From positions 1 through 64,000 of the forward strand of contig JANXDZ010000001.1 in assembly GCA_025059075.1 (NCBI GenBank): a DNA stretch of 64,000 bases. The letters run 5' to 3'. Each line of letters begins with the position of its first letter. Positions within the stretch are counted from its first letter, which is position 1. The position numbers were made by a program, and so were the translations under genes. The notes beneath the pieces are model-generated. The model was not told where the DNA came from. It saw only the letters and a list, made by a program, of their open reading frames with translations, and searched no databases. The stretch is from Sulfolobales archaeon (lineage in GTDB: Archaea > Thermoproteota > Thermoprotei_A > Sulfolobales > Desulfurococcaceae). This document shows, in pieces, positions 42,936-51,278 of the stretch.

Positions 42936-43595
42936 ATGTCAACAGTATGTATATTGCCCGTTAAAAGCTTCATTAATGCTAAGACAAGGCTTTCAAACAT
43001 TTTGTCAAGGCATGAGAGAGTGGAGCTTGCTAAAGCAATGCTCATGGATGTCTTGTGCGCAATAGTTGAAGCCAAGGAAGTTAATGAAGTAGTGATTGTA
43101 ACTCCTGGGAGAGATGTTGAGAAAGTCGCATTAGAATTTAATAAAGTCACTGTAATCAACGATCTTGGCCTAGGGCAAATTGAAGCAGTTAGAAAAGCGA
43201 TGGAATATGTTGGAAAAAACTTTAGAGTCAGCAAATTGATTTTAGCTGTTGGAGATACTCCACTAATAACTAAAGAAGACGTAAGCTTCATTCTAAGCCA
43301 AGTCTACAGTGAACGCTGTATAGCGATGGTTCCATCAATTGATGGAGGAACAAACTTAATGGTTCAAAGCCCTCCGGGAGTCATAGATTTAATGTATGGA
43401 CCTGGGAGCTTTCGTAAACACTTGAGTAAAGCTCTGGGGAGTGGAGTCAAGACTTCGATATACTTATCAGAGGGGGCAGTAATTGATGTAGATGACTCAA
43501 GAGATCTTGTTGAACTAATGCACATGTGTTCAAGCATTCCTCGCGGAGTAGGCATTAATACATGTAGATTAGTAAAGGGTTTAGTAAAGAGTTAA
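42936..43595 (+). CDS. cofC: Phospholactate/PEP guanylyltransferase CofC
   Basis: A 219-residue NTP transferase activating the lactyl or enolpyruvyl phosphate used in F420 biosynthesis. The start VCILPVKSFINAKTRLS, the metal motif AVGDTPLITKEDV and the end region VIDVDDSRDLVELM are CofC patterns. Its partner CofD starts 39 bases later. Shine-Dalgarno GGAGG lies upstream of the ATG. Confidence 0.92.
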   Translation: MSTVCILPVKSFINAKTRLSNILSRHERVELAKAMLMDVLCAIVEAKEVNEVVIVTPGRDVEKVALEFNKVTVINDLGLGQIEAVRKAMEYVGKNFRVSKLILAVGDTPLITKEDVSFILSQVYSERCIAMVPSIDGGTNLMVQSPPGVIDLMYGPGSFRKHLSKALGSGVKTSIYLSEGAVIDVDDSRDLVELMHMCSSIPRGVGINTCRLVKGLVKS

Positions 43596-43633
43596 TTTGT
43601 TGGAGAACCATTTTAAAAAGACTGGTGTCTTAA

Positions 43634-44587
43634 TTGAAGGTATTAGCATTATCAGGTGGTACGGGAACTCCAAAGCTTTTAGAAGGTTTTGAGGGAGTTA
43701 TAGGCCAAGAGAACATCAGTGTTGTAGTTAATACATCTGATAACATCTGGCTAAATGGATTATACATAGCTCCAGACATTGACTCAATAACATATCTCTT
43801 TTCAAGACTACTAGACGTTGAGCGTGGCTGGGGAATTAAGGGAGATACCTTTAACTCATTTGAAGCACTAAAAACTTATGGAGCACAGGACTGGTTCTAC
43901 ATAGGTGATAGAGACTTAGCTACTCATCTATATAGAACTCACTTATTGAATAAGGGGTATTCACTGACTAGTGTAACTAAGTACATAGCGTCTAAGCTAG
44001 GCGTTAAAGCCTCTGTGCTACCCATGTGTAATGAACACGTTGAGGCTAGAGTACTGACGGATCATGGGGATTTACATATACAGGAGTACTTAGTTAAACA
44101 TAAGCTGAAGCCAAAGGTATACGGCATAACGTTTAGTGGAATAGATAAGGCAAAGGCACCTCAAGAAGTCCTCAAAGCCATTGATGAAAGTGAACTAGTA
44201 GTCATAGGTCCAAGCAACCCCATAAATAGCATTGGCTCCATATTAATGGTGCCTGGAATTAGGGAGAAAGTAGTTGAAAAGAGGAGGAAGGGGACACCGA
44301 TCATAGCTGTATCGCCAATAATTGGAGGAAGGCCTCTAAAGGGTCCAGCCCACATATTCCTAAGCGCACTAGGCTATGAAGCATCTTCATTTGGAGTAGC
44401 TGAAGTATATGCTGATGTAGTAACTGCAATAATAGTGGATAGAGTTGATGAAATGGAGGCATCAAGGATAAGGAGCAAGCTTGGCTTAACGACTTACATC
44501 GAGGACATAGTTATGAAAGATCTAGAGGGTAAGGTTAAGTTAGCTAAAAGAATCCTCGATATAGCTAAGGAACTAGGCGGGCATTAA
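43634..44587 (+). CDS. cofD: F420 2-phospho-L-lactate transferase CofD
   Basis: A 317-residue enzyme that joins the activated phospholactate (or enolpyruvate) unit to Fo, forming F420-0. The glycine-rich start VLALSGGTGTPKLLEGF and VVVNTSDNIWLNGLYIAPD, GPSNPINSIGSIL and SPIIGGRPLKGPA are diagnostic. It follows cofC. Its stop overlaps the convergent ECF EcfT gene by 23 bases. Fo synthase (CofG/CofH) is not in the window. Confidence 0.95.
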   Translation: MKVLALSGGTGTPKLLEGFEGVIGQENISVVVNTSDNIWLNGLYIAPDIDSITYLFSRLLDVERGWGIKGDTFNSFEALKTYGAQDWFYIGDRDLATHLYRTHLLNKGYSLTSVTKYIASKLGVKASVLPMCNEHVEARVLTDHGDLHIQEYLVKHKLKPKVYGITFSGIDKAKAPQEVLKAIDESELVVIGPSNPINSIGSILMVPGIREKVVEKRRKGTPIIAVSPIIGGRPLKGPAHIFLSALGYEASSFGVAEVYADVVTAIIVDRVDEMEASRIRSKLGLTTYIEDIVMKDLEGKVKLAKRILDIAKELGGH

Positions 44588-45353
44588 TCAGTAGAATCAC
44601 TGTTAGTATAGCCGTATTCAATGCTATAAAGACAACATCTCTCTTACACATCTTAAGATCTCTGTAAAAAGTTCTTTCTCTTAAGCCAAAGCACCTTGCC
44701 TCTAGAGCCTCTGCTACATTGACTACTCTCTCCAACAATACCTTAGTTACTGAAGTAAGCATGTACGATAACTGCTTCACGCCTTCTAGAACGTTTAAGC
44801 CCCACTTTACTCTAAACCCTCTTATCTTAAAGTAATCATGGGCGTTGAGAATGTCTCTTGCAACTGTCGGCACAAACCTTATTGTTAATGAGAATAAGTA
44901 TGCTTGTTTAAATGGAGTGCCAAACTTTACTAGTGTTTGCGCAATATCTTCTGGAGAACTTGTTGAAAGAACAGCTATGAGTAGTAGCGAGATATTCGCT
45001 ATTCTTAAAGCCGTGGATGTTGCATTGAGAGTGGAGTAGATTAAAGGCTCTTTAAGTAAAGCTACATGTGTAACTACTAAAAGTGTTATTAAGAAAAGTA
45101 GTGTAAGAGCTATGGGTTTAACTGCTTCTATAAACTTTCTTACATGATAGCCAGCTAGTATAAGGGATACTATATAGCAAAACAGTAGTGCTTGTCCAAG
45201 AAGTTTATTGACTATTGAGATAGCTATCAATGCTATAACCATGTATATCAACTTAGCCCTAGGATCTACTTTATACAATAGTGCGTCGGCTTCCTCAACG
45301 CGGTATATGAAGCCCTCATATACTCCTCTAATCGCTTGCTCTACAACACCCAT
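44565..45353 (-). CDS. ECF transporter transmembrane protein EcfT (second transporter)
   Basis: A membrane protein of about 262 residues with EcfT features: VDPRAKLIYMVIALIAIS near the N-terminus and a coupling helix AYLFSLTIRFVPTVARDI followed by YFKIRGFRVKWG and LEARCFGLRERT. The start is ATG 45353; an in-frame ATG at 45359 exists. Last gene of a minus-strand module S component, EcfA, EcfA', EcfT, with small overlaps throughout. Confidence 0.87.
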   Translation of the reverse strand: MGVVEQAIRGVYEGFIYRVEEADALLYKVDPRAKLIYMVIALIAISIVNKLLGQALLFCYIVSLILAGYHVRKFIEAVKPIALTLLFLITLLVVTHVALLKEPLIYSTLNATSTALRIANISLLLIAVLSTSSPEDIAQTLVKFGTPFKQAYLFSLTIRFVPTVARDILNAHDYFKIRGFRVKWGLNVLEGVKQLSYMLTSVTKVLLERVVNVAEALEARCFGLRERTFYRDLKMCKRDVVFIALNTAILTVILLINARLVP

Positions 45354-46194
45354 GGCCATCGCCTAAGCGCTCCATAGCTATTGATAGAAATTCCTCAACA
45401 CTTATAGGCTTATTTAATGCATTAAAACACTTCCTTAGTTCACTGAAGAGCTTTGGTACAGTAGGTGTAGTTAAGCGAGCTCTAACTAACTCCATGTAGT
45501 CGTATAGTACTTCACTGAGGCTGCCGTAGGCAGTAATCCTCCCTTCATTTAAAATAGCTACTTCGTTAAATGCCTTTGAGACAAATTCAACATCGTGTGA
45601 AGATGCAATTACAGTCTTATTACTCTCTACTAACTGCCTTATGATTCTAGCTAGTGCTTCTCTATAGCGCTTATCTAAACCCATCGTTGGCTCATCAATT
45701 ACTACTACTTCAGGGTCGTGGGATAGGGCTATGGCTATTGATGCTAGTCTCAGCTGGCCATAGCTGAGCGTAGAAGGATCTTCATTTAAGAGACTTCCTA
45801 TACCTATGGATTCAGCAATGCGTTCAATTCTATCCTTAATGCATTTATCAGGGTATTTAAAGTTCTTCAATGTAATGATTAGTTCATCTCTAATTGATGG
45901 TGCAAAGAACATGTAGTTAGGGTTTTGGGGGATGAAGCCAACGTATTTAGTGAGCTCTTGGAAGCCCATGACTTGGACATCAATCCCAAAGACCTTCACT
46001 ACTCCTCTCTGGGGCTTTAGGAGTCCAACTATGTGTTTCAATAGAGTCGTTTTCCCAGAGCCGTTAGCGCCCATTATTGCTATAGAAGTGCCTCTATTGA
46101 TAACGATGCTCAGCCCTTTGAGGACGTAATCACTGTTGCTCAAGTACTTGAACCATACATCAATGAGTTCAACTGCAGGGCTTTTATTCAACAA
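45328..46194 (-). CDS. ECF transporter ATP-binding protein EcfA'
   Basis: A 288-residue ATPase with Walker A MGANGSGKTTLLKHIVGLL, Q-loop FIPQNPNYMFF, signature LSYGQLR (the usual Ser-Gly-Gly-Gln is changed to Ser-Tyr-Gly-Gln), Walker B VVVIDEPTMGLDK and switch SSHDVEF. Overlaps neighbours at both ends. Pairs with the next EcfA. Confidence 0.88.
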   Translation of the reverse strand: MLNKSPAVELIDVWFKYLSNSDYVLKGLSIVINRGTSIAIMGANGSGKTTLLKHIVGLLKPQRGVVKVFGIDVQVMGFQELTKYVGFIPQNPNYMFFAPSIRDELIITLKNFKYPDKCIKDRIERIAESIGIGSLLNEDPSTLSYGQLRLASIAIALSHDPEVVVIDEPTMGLDKRYREALARIIRQLVESNKTVIASSHDVEFVSKAFNEVAILNEGRITAYGSLSEVLYDYMELVRARLTTPTVPKLFSELRKCFNALNKPISVEEFLSIAMERLGDGHGCCRASD

Positions 46195-47036
46195 CCCAGT
46201 ATTCCTCTAAGTAACTCAATTGCTTCTGCTACACTTAATGGGATTTTGCTGCAATAACCAGCGTTCTTAAGGGCCTTAAACAATGTGATTAGCGTTGGCT
46301 CATCTACATCAATGCTGCTTAATACTCCTTCACTAACCAAGCTACGTACATCTCTGTAGACAAGTGCTCTGCCATCGCTTAATACTATCACGTTATCTAC
46401 AAAGGGAAGAGCGTACTCTACCCTATGCTCAGAGATCACTACTGTCTTTCCACACTCTCTTTTTAAGTAGTTCAATAAATTCATTAAGTCAACAGCTGTC
46501 AAAGGCTCTAGAGTGGATGTAGGTTCATCTAACACTATTATATTTGGATCTAGGGCTAGTACAGAGGCTATGGCGACCTTAAGCATTTCACCTCTGGAGA
46601 GTTCATGAGGTACTTTATACCTCAGCTTATCTAAGCCCAATTCCTTGAGTACAGAGTTTACTTTACTCAAAATCTCGCTAGGCCTTAAACCTACGTTTTC
46701 TAGTCCAAAAGCTACTTCGCTCTCTACACTAAATGTCAATAACTGGTTTTCAGGCTCTTGAGAGACCATGCCTACGTACTTCGAGAGTTCAGCTATTGAA
46801 GCACTTCTAGTGTCAACTCCATTGACTCTTACACTCCCTCTAAATTCCCCTCTATAGAACCATGGTATAAGTCCATTGAAAAGCCTTAGAAGCGTTGTCT
46901 TCCCCGATCCTGTGGAGCCTACTACTAAGTTAAACGATCCTTCTTCAATGTCTAAAGAGACTTCTTTAAGAACCCACTTTAAGCCACCCCTATACTTAAA
47001 CCAGCAGTTCCTTACTTCAATTACTGACTTAGGCAA
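46188..47036 (-). CDS. ECF transporter ATP-binding protein EcfA
   Basis: A 282-residue ATPase with Walker A VVGSTGSGKTTLLRLFNGL, Q-loop VSQEPENQLLTF, signature LSRGEM and Walker B IIVLDEPTSTLEP. GGGAG five bases before TTG 47036 favours that over the GTG at 47048; then it begins 3 bases after the stop of the S component. Overlaps the downstream EcfA' by a few bases. Confidence 0.88.
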   Translation of the reverse strand: MPKSVIEVRNCWFKYRGGLKWVLKEVSLDIEEGSFNLVVGSTGSGKTTLLRLFNGLIPWFYRGEFRGSVRVNGVDTRSASIAELSKYVGMVSQEPENQLLTFSVESEVAFGLENVGLRPSEILSKVNSVLKELGLDKLRYKVPHELSRGEMLKVAIASVLALDPNIIVLDEPTSTLEPLTAVDLMNLLNYLKRECGKTVVISEHRVEYALPFVDNVIVLSDGRALVYRDVRSLVSEGVLSSIDVDEPTLITLFKALKNAGYCSKIPLSVAEAIELLRGILGC

Positions 47037-47038
47037 TG

Positions 47039-47599
47039 CTACTCCCACATTTTCCAGAACTTCTCTACACTTAAGTATGCTGCATAAGCTACTCCAATGT
47101 TTATTAAAGCCATAGTTAAATTAAATGCATATAGTGGAGCTATGAGGATCTTAGCTACTTCCTTAGACATACCTATTAGTGGTGGAAGCACGTAATAGTT
47201 CATGAAGGCCATGACTGTTGCTCTAGTGAATGCTGGAACGGTAAAAGCTAATGCAATAGTTATCCAAGTTTTTGTAGAGCGCTTCTCCCTATTCACTCTT
47301 TTGAAGAAGTAATGTAGTGGAATTATTGTAGATAGTTCAGCTACTCCTTTAAATAATGAGCCTATCCAGTTTCCACGAATCAATATGCCTATGCAAGCGA
47401 GTAACTGTACTGGCACTCCTACATCTAATCCATATAGTAGTGTAGCTAGTGTAGCTGGAATCCCTATAGCATCCCATGAAATTCGGGGGAGTAGGGGGAA
47501 TGGGACTCCTATTGGCACAAGGCCTAATACTATTGCTAATGCACCAAACAAAGCTATAGCTGAAAATTTCACTGCTGTAAGAGTCAAGCTATACACCAA
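47039..47599 (-). CDS. ECF transporter S component (RibU-like)
   Basis: A 186-residue membrane protein with about five or six helices. Segments AIALFGALAIVLGLVPIG, FPLLPRISWDAIGIPATLAT and GNWIGSLFKGVAEL recall RibU and related S components in which a proline/aspartate-rich loop lies at the binding pocket. Ligand could be riboflavin or another flavin-like or vitamin precursor; this is suggestive only, because it lies next to cofD (F420) rather than near a flavin gene. First gene of the four-gene transporter, divergent from ftr. Confidence 0.75.
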   Translation of the reverse strand: MVYSLTLTAVKFSAIALFGALAIVLGLVPIGVPFPLLPRISWDAIGIPATLATLLYGLDVGVPVQLLACIGILIRGNWIGSLFKGVAELSTIIPLHYFFKRVNREKRSTKTWITIALAFTVPAFTRATVMAFMNYYVLPPLIGMSKEVAKILIAPLYAFNLTMALINIGVAYAAYLSVEKFWKMWE

Positions 47600-47699
47600 T
47601 ATTTTTGCTAAAGCTCACTCCGTATTTAAGCGTAAGTGCTTGAGTTAACATTAATTAATATACTAGCCATGAGTACTATAATTAGTGGAGTGTGTCGCT

Positions 47700-48629
47700 A
47701 TGTTAAAGGTAGGTGAAGTAATTATTGAAGACACTTTTGCAGAAGCATTCCCAATGTACGCTACTAGAATAGTTGTTACAGCCATTAACCGTAACTGGGC
47801 TTTAACAGCTGCTCGCAATGCCACTGGCTTTGGAACATCAATAATAGGGTGCCCCGGTGAAGCAGGCATAGAGGCATTTATTTCGCCGAAAATAACGCCT
47901 GACGGACGTCAGGGAGTAGCTATACAAATATACCACAGCGATCCTGGGAGCCTTAAGCTAGTTACAATAATGAGAGTTGGGCAGTCTATTCTAACGTGTG
48001 CAACTACTGCTGCATTTGATGGACTTCCAAGAGTTAGGAGGAGGATGAGTGTTGGTAGAGCGCTAGCGAAGTTTGGCGATGGATTTGAGAAAGAGGACTC
48101 TATCAGTGGAAGAAGGGTGTGGAGAATACCAGTTATGGAAGGAGAGTTCGTAATTGAAGACTCCTTTGGTGTAGTAAAGGGAGTTGCAGGCGGCAACATA
48201 CTCATACTAGCTAAGACGCAGAGCTCTGGCCTACTTGCTGCTGAAAAATCAGTGAAAGCCATACGCCAATACTCAAAGTACGTAGTGACTCCATTCCCTG
48301 GGGGGATAGTGCGTTCAGGATCTAAAGTCGGCTCACTTAAGTATCCAAAGCTCAGAGCTACAACAAACCACTTGTACTGCCCAGCCATTAAGGATATAGT
48401 TAAGGATACACGCATTCCTACAGAAGTAAGCTCCGTCTATGAAATAGTCATAAATGGACTTAGGAAGGAGGATGTGCTTAAATCCATGGGGATAGCCATT
48501 AAGGCAGCTGCAAGCGTTCCTGGAGTAGTGAAAATTGATGCAGGGAATTATGGTGGAAAGCTAGGCCCATATCACTTTTATCTAAGAGATGCACTGGAGT
48601 CAGTAAAGGAAGTTGATGTAAAGGTTTAA
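47700..48629 (+). CDS. ftr: Formylmethanofuran:H4MPT formyltransferase Ftr
   Basis: A 309-residue enzyme that moves a formyl group between methanofuran and H4MPT. The start VGEVIIEDTFAEAFPMYATR, the middle GFGTSIIGCPGEAGIEAF and DGRQGVAIQIYH are conserved Ftr patterns. ATG 47700 is preferred to GTG 47685 because the family starts here. First gene of the ftr-mtd-fwdDB-fwdA-fwdC-mch run, 54 bases before mtd. Confidence 0.95.
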   Translation: MLKVGEVIIEDTFAEAFPMYATRIVVTAINRNWALTAARNATGFGTSIIGCPGEAGIEAFISPKITPDGRQGVAIQIYHSDPGSLKLVTIMRVGQSILTCATTAAFDGLPRVRRRMSVGRALAKFGDGFEKEDSISGRRVWRIPVMEGEFVIEDSFGVVKGVAGGNILILAKTQSSGLLAAEKSVKAIRQYSKYVVTPFPGGIVRSGSKVGSLKYPKLRATTNHLYCPAIKDIVKDTRIPTEVSSVYEIVINGLRKEDVLKSMGIAIKAAASVPGVVKIDAGNYGGKLGPYHFYLRDALESVKEVDVKV

Positions 48630-48683
48630 TATAGTAAATAACGTTAGATGAACTAGGGGAGAGTTCTCTTAAGAGGGGTATGT

Positions 48684-49535
48684 ATGTTGGATAAAGTAAT
48701 AAAGATCTGTATATTAAAGATGGGCTGTATAGCTTCAGCGCCATTGCTTGAGTACATCTTAGATGAAAGAGCTGATCGTAAAGACATAGAGGTTAGAGTA
48801 CTTAGTGTTGGATCAAAGCTAGCTCCAGAAGACTATGGAGTTGAACTAGCTGAAAAGGGGTTAAAGGAGGAGTGCGACCTATACATTGTTGTCAGCCCCA
48901 ATGCCGCCTTGCCAGGCCCAACTAAAGCTAGAGAAGTCCTTAGGGAGAAGGGGAAGAGCGTCATAGTTATATCAGATGCACCAGCTAAGAAAATAACTAA
49001 GGAACTTGATGAAAAGGGGTTTGGCTACATAATTGTATTAGCTGACTCAATGATTGGCGCTAGAAGGGAGTTCCTGGATCCAGTTGAAATGACTATATTC
49101 AACGGTGATATAATTAAAGTGCTAGCAATTACAGGAGTCTATAGGCTTATTCAAGTGGAGGTAGGTAAAGTCATTGATGGATTGAAGCGCGGTGAAAAAC
49201 CAGTTCTTCCCAGAGTTGTTGTAGATAAAGAAATAGCTATTAATGCAGCTCAGTTTAAGAATGCGTATGCTAAAGCAAAAGCCATGGCTGCTTATGAAGT
49301 AGCTAGGAAGGTAGCTGACTTAACGACTGAAGGATGCTTTGTAGTTAAGGAGAGCGAGAGATATATACCTATAGTAGCTGCAGCTCATGAAATGATGAGG
49401 TATGCAGCCTTACTAGCTGATGAAGCTCGTGAGATAGAGAAGTATGGAGATACATTAGTTAGGACTCCTCACAGCACTGAGGGAGCCATACTATATAAAG
49501 AGAAGTTGATGGAGAAGCCGCAAGTGAGGGGCTGA
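48684..49535 (+). CDS. mtd: F420-dependent methylene-H4MPT dehydrogenase Mtd
   Basis: A 283-residue enzyme reducing or oxidising methylene/methenyl-H4MPT with F420. Characteristic segments: IKICILKMGCIASAPLLEYI, VSPNAALPGPTKAREVL, ADSMIGARREFLDPVEMTIF and a HEMMRYAALLADEAREIEKY tail. Length is typical of archaeal Mtd. Follows ftr and is separated by 6 bases from fwdDB. Confidence 0.96.
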   Translation: MLDKVIKICILKMGCIASAPLLEYILDERADRKDIEVRVLSVGSKLAPEDYGVELAEKGLKEECDLYIVVSPNAALPGPTKAREVLREKGKSVIVISDAPAKKITKELDEKGFGYIIVLADSMIGARREFLDPVEMTIFNGDIIKVLAITGVYRLIQVEVGKVIDGLKRGEKPVLPRVVVDKEIAINAAQFKNAYAKAKAMAAYEVARKVADLTTEGCFVVKESERYIPIVAAAHEMMRYAALLADEAREIEKYGDTLVRTPHSTEGAILYKEKLMEKPQVRG

Positions 49536-49541
49536 AGTCTT

Positions 49542-51278
49542 TTGTATTTAATTAAAGACAATGTTTTTTCCCTAATAACCGGCAGGACGATTACTCAAGG
49601 AATATCCATGGAGAGCGAGGGTAAGTTCAGCAAGGAGTACTTCAAGGCAGTTGCATTAATTGAAATGAATCCCACTGATGTAAGTAAACTAGGGATTAGA
49701 GATAGAGCCAAAGTTATAGGTGAGTGCGGTGAAGTAGTTCTTCCAGTAAAAGCAAGCAACGATGTTCCACCTGGAGTGGTCTTTATACCCATGGGGCCTT
49801 GGGCTAACTTCATTTTAAGTTCTATAACTGATGGAACTGGGATGCCTACAGTAAAGGCTGTTAGAGTAGCCATAGAGGCAACTAATGAAGAAGTTACTTC
49901 ATTAATCGACATACTTAAAGCCGTGAGGGCAAAGAGCTTAGAACGCATCCCCCAGGAGAGGCCTATTAAAACTGGAGAGAAGAAAGTGTTTGAAGACGTT
50001 CCATGCCCGTTCTGCGGAGATCTATGTGATTACCTTAGAATAGAGCTTGATGGAGAGAGAGTTGTTAGAAACATCGGTGGGTGTGCTATATCAACAGCTA
50101 AGTTTCTCAACTATCATAAGGACCGAGTTCTAAAACCATTCATAAGGAGCGGCGGGAGGCTTGTTGAAGTAAGCCTTAATGAAGCCCTGGAAGTAGCATC
50201 AGAGATAATTGCTAAAGCCAAGTACCCACTCCTATATGGATGGTCGAATACATGTAATGAAGCAATAGAGTTAGGCGTTGAACTAGCTGAAGTAACTCGT
50301 GGAGTGATAGATAATACTTCAACCATCTGCCACGGCCCAACAATCCTTGGAGCTCAGGAAGTGGGCTCCGTTAGATCAACTTTTGGTACAATAATTCAAT
50401 TAGCGGACTTAGTGATATTCTGGGGATCTAATCCAGCACACGCTCACGCCAACCACTATGCTAGGCTCGTAATGAGTGAGGGTAAGTACGTTAAGGGACG
50501 TAAGGAGAGGAAAGTAGTAGTAATAGATGTTAGGAGGACTCCTATAGCAAGCATGGCTGATTTATTCATAAGGATAGAGCCCGGCAGAGACTACGAGCTT
50601 ATAACTGCTTTGAGGATGGCGATAAAAGATCTTGAGATAGAGGCTAAAGAGATCGCGGGTGTTTCAAAGGAGAAAGTTCTTGAGTTAGCTGAAATGGTGA
50701 AGACAGCTAATTACGGCATAGCATTCATTGGAGTTGGATTAACAATGACGGGGGCTAAGCATAGAAACTTACAGGAGTTAATAAAGCTTGTACAAGAGTT
50801 AAATGAGTGGACGAAGTTCGCTATAATACCTATGAGAGGGCATTACAATGTCTCTGGCGCAAACAACGTAGATCTATGGCTAACGGGCTATCCTTATGCA
50901 GTTGACTTCTCGAGAGGCTTTCCAAAAATGATTCCTGGAGTAACTACAGCTGTAGACCTGCTTTCAAATAGTGAAGTAGATGCAGCACTAGTTGTTGCAA
51001 GCGATCCAGTTGCACACTTGCCTAGGAGGGCTGTTGAACACTTATCTGAAATACCTGTTGTAGTAATTGATGCAAAGTGGTCTCTTACTACAACTGTTGC
51101 AGACGTAATTATTCCAACGGGACTTGTTGGAATAGAGTGTGAGGGAACTGCTTATAGAATGGATGACATTCCACTTAGAATGAAGAAGCTAGTTGATCCT
51201 CCTCAAGGAGTTCTATGCGATACCGAGATCTTATCCATACTTCTTGATAAAGTAAAGGCTAAGAGGGGAGTAGTTTGA
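49542..51278 (+). CDS. fwdDB: Formylmethanofuran dehydrogenase FwdD-FwdB fusion
   Basis: A 578-residue single polypeptide with two parts. The first 130 or so residues resemble FwdD, the small molybdopterin-binding beta-barrel (GRTITQGISMESEGKFSKEY, MGPWANFILSS, TGMPTVKAV). From about residue 150, FwdB begins with the [4Fe-4S] Cys pattern CPFCGDLCDYL and continues through LADLVIFWGSNPAHAHANHY to the end. The tungsten/molybdenum ligand is Cys in TICHGP at residue 263, not selenocysteine. FwdB and FwdD are separate genes in the best-studied methanogens. Located between mtd and fwdA, overlapping the latter by 4 bases. No fwdF, fwdG or fwdE is next to it. TTG start. Confidence 0.92.
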   Translation: MYLIKDNVFSLITGRTITQGISMESEGKFSKEYFKAVALIEMNPTDVSKLGIRDRAKVIGECGEVVLPVKASNDVPPGVVFIPMGPWANFILSSITDGTGMPTVKAVRVAIEATNEEVTSLIDILKAVRAKSLERIPQERPIKTGEKKVFEDVPCPFCGDLCDYLRIELDGERVVRNIGGCAISTAKFLNYHKDRVLKPFIRSGGRLVEVSLNEALEVASEIIAKAKYPLLYGWSNTCNEAIELGVELAEVTRGVIDNTSTICHGPTILGAQEVGSVRSTFGTIIQLADLVIFWGSNPAHAHANHYARLVMSEGKYVKGRKERKVVVIDVRRTPIASMADLFIRIEPGRDYELITALRMAIKDLEIEAKEIAGVSKEKVLELAEMVKTANYGIAFIGVGLTMTGAKHRNLQELIKLVQELNEWTKFAIIPMRGHYNVSGANNVDLWLTGYPYAVDFSRGFPKMIPGVTTAVDLLSNSEVDAALVVASDPVAHLPRRAVEHLSEIPVVVIDAKWSLTTTVADVIIPTGLVGIECEGTAYRMDDIPLRMKKLVDPPQGVLCDTEILSILLDKVKAKRGVV

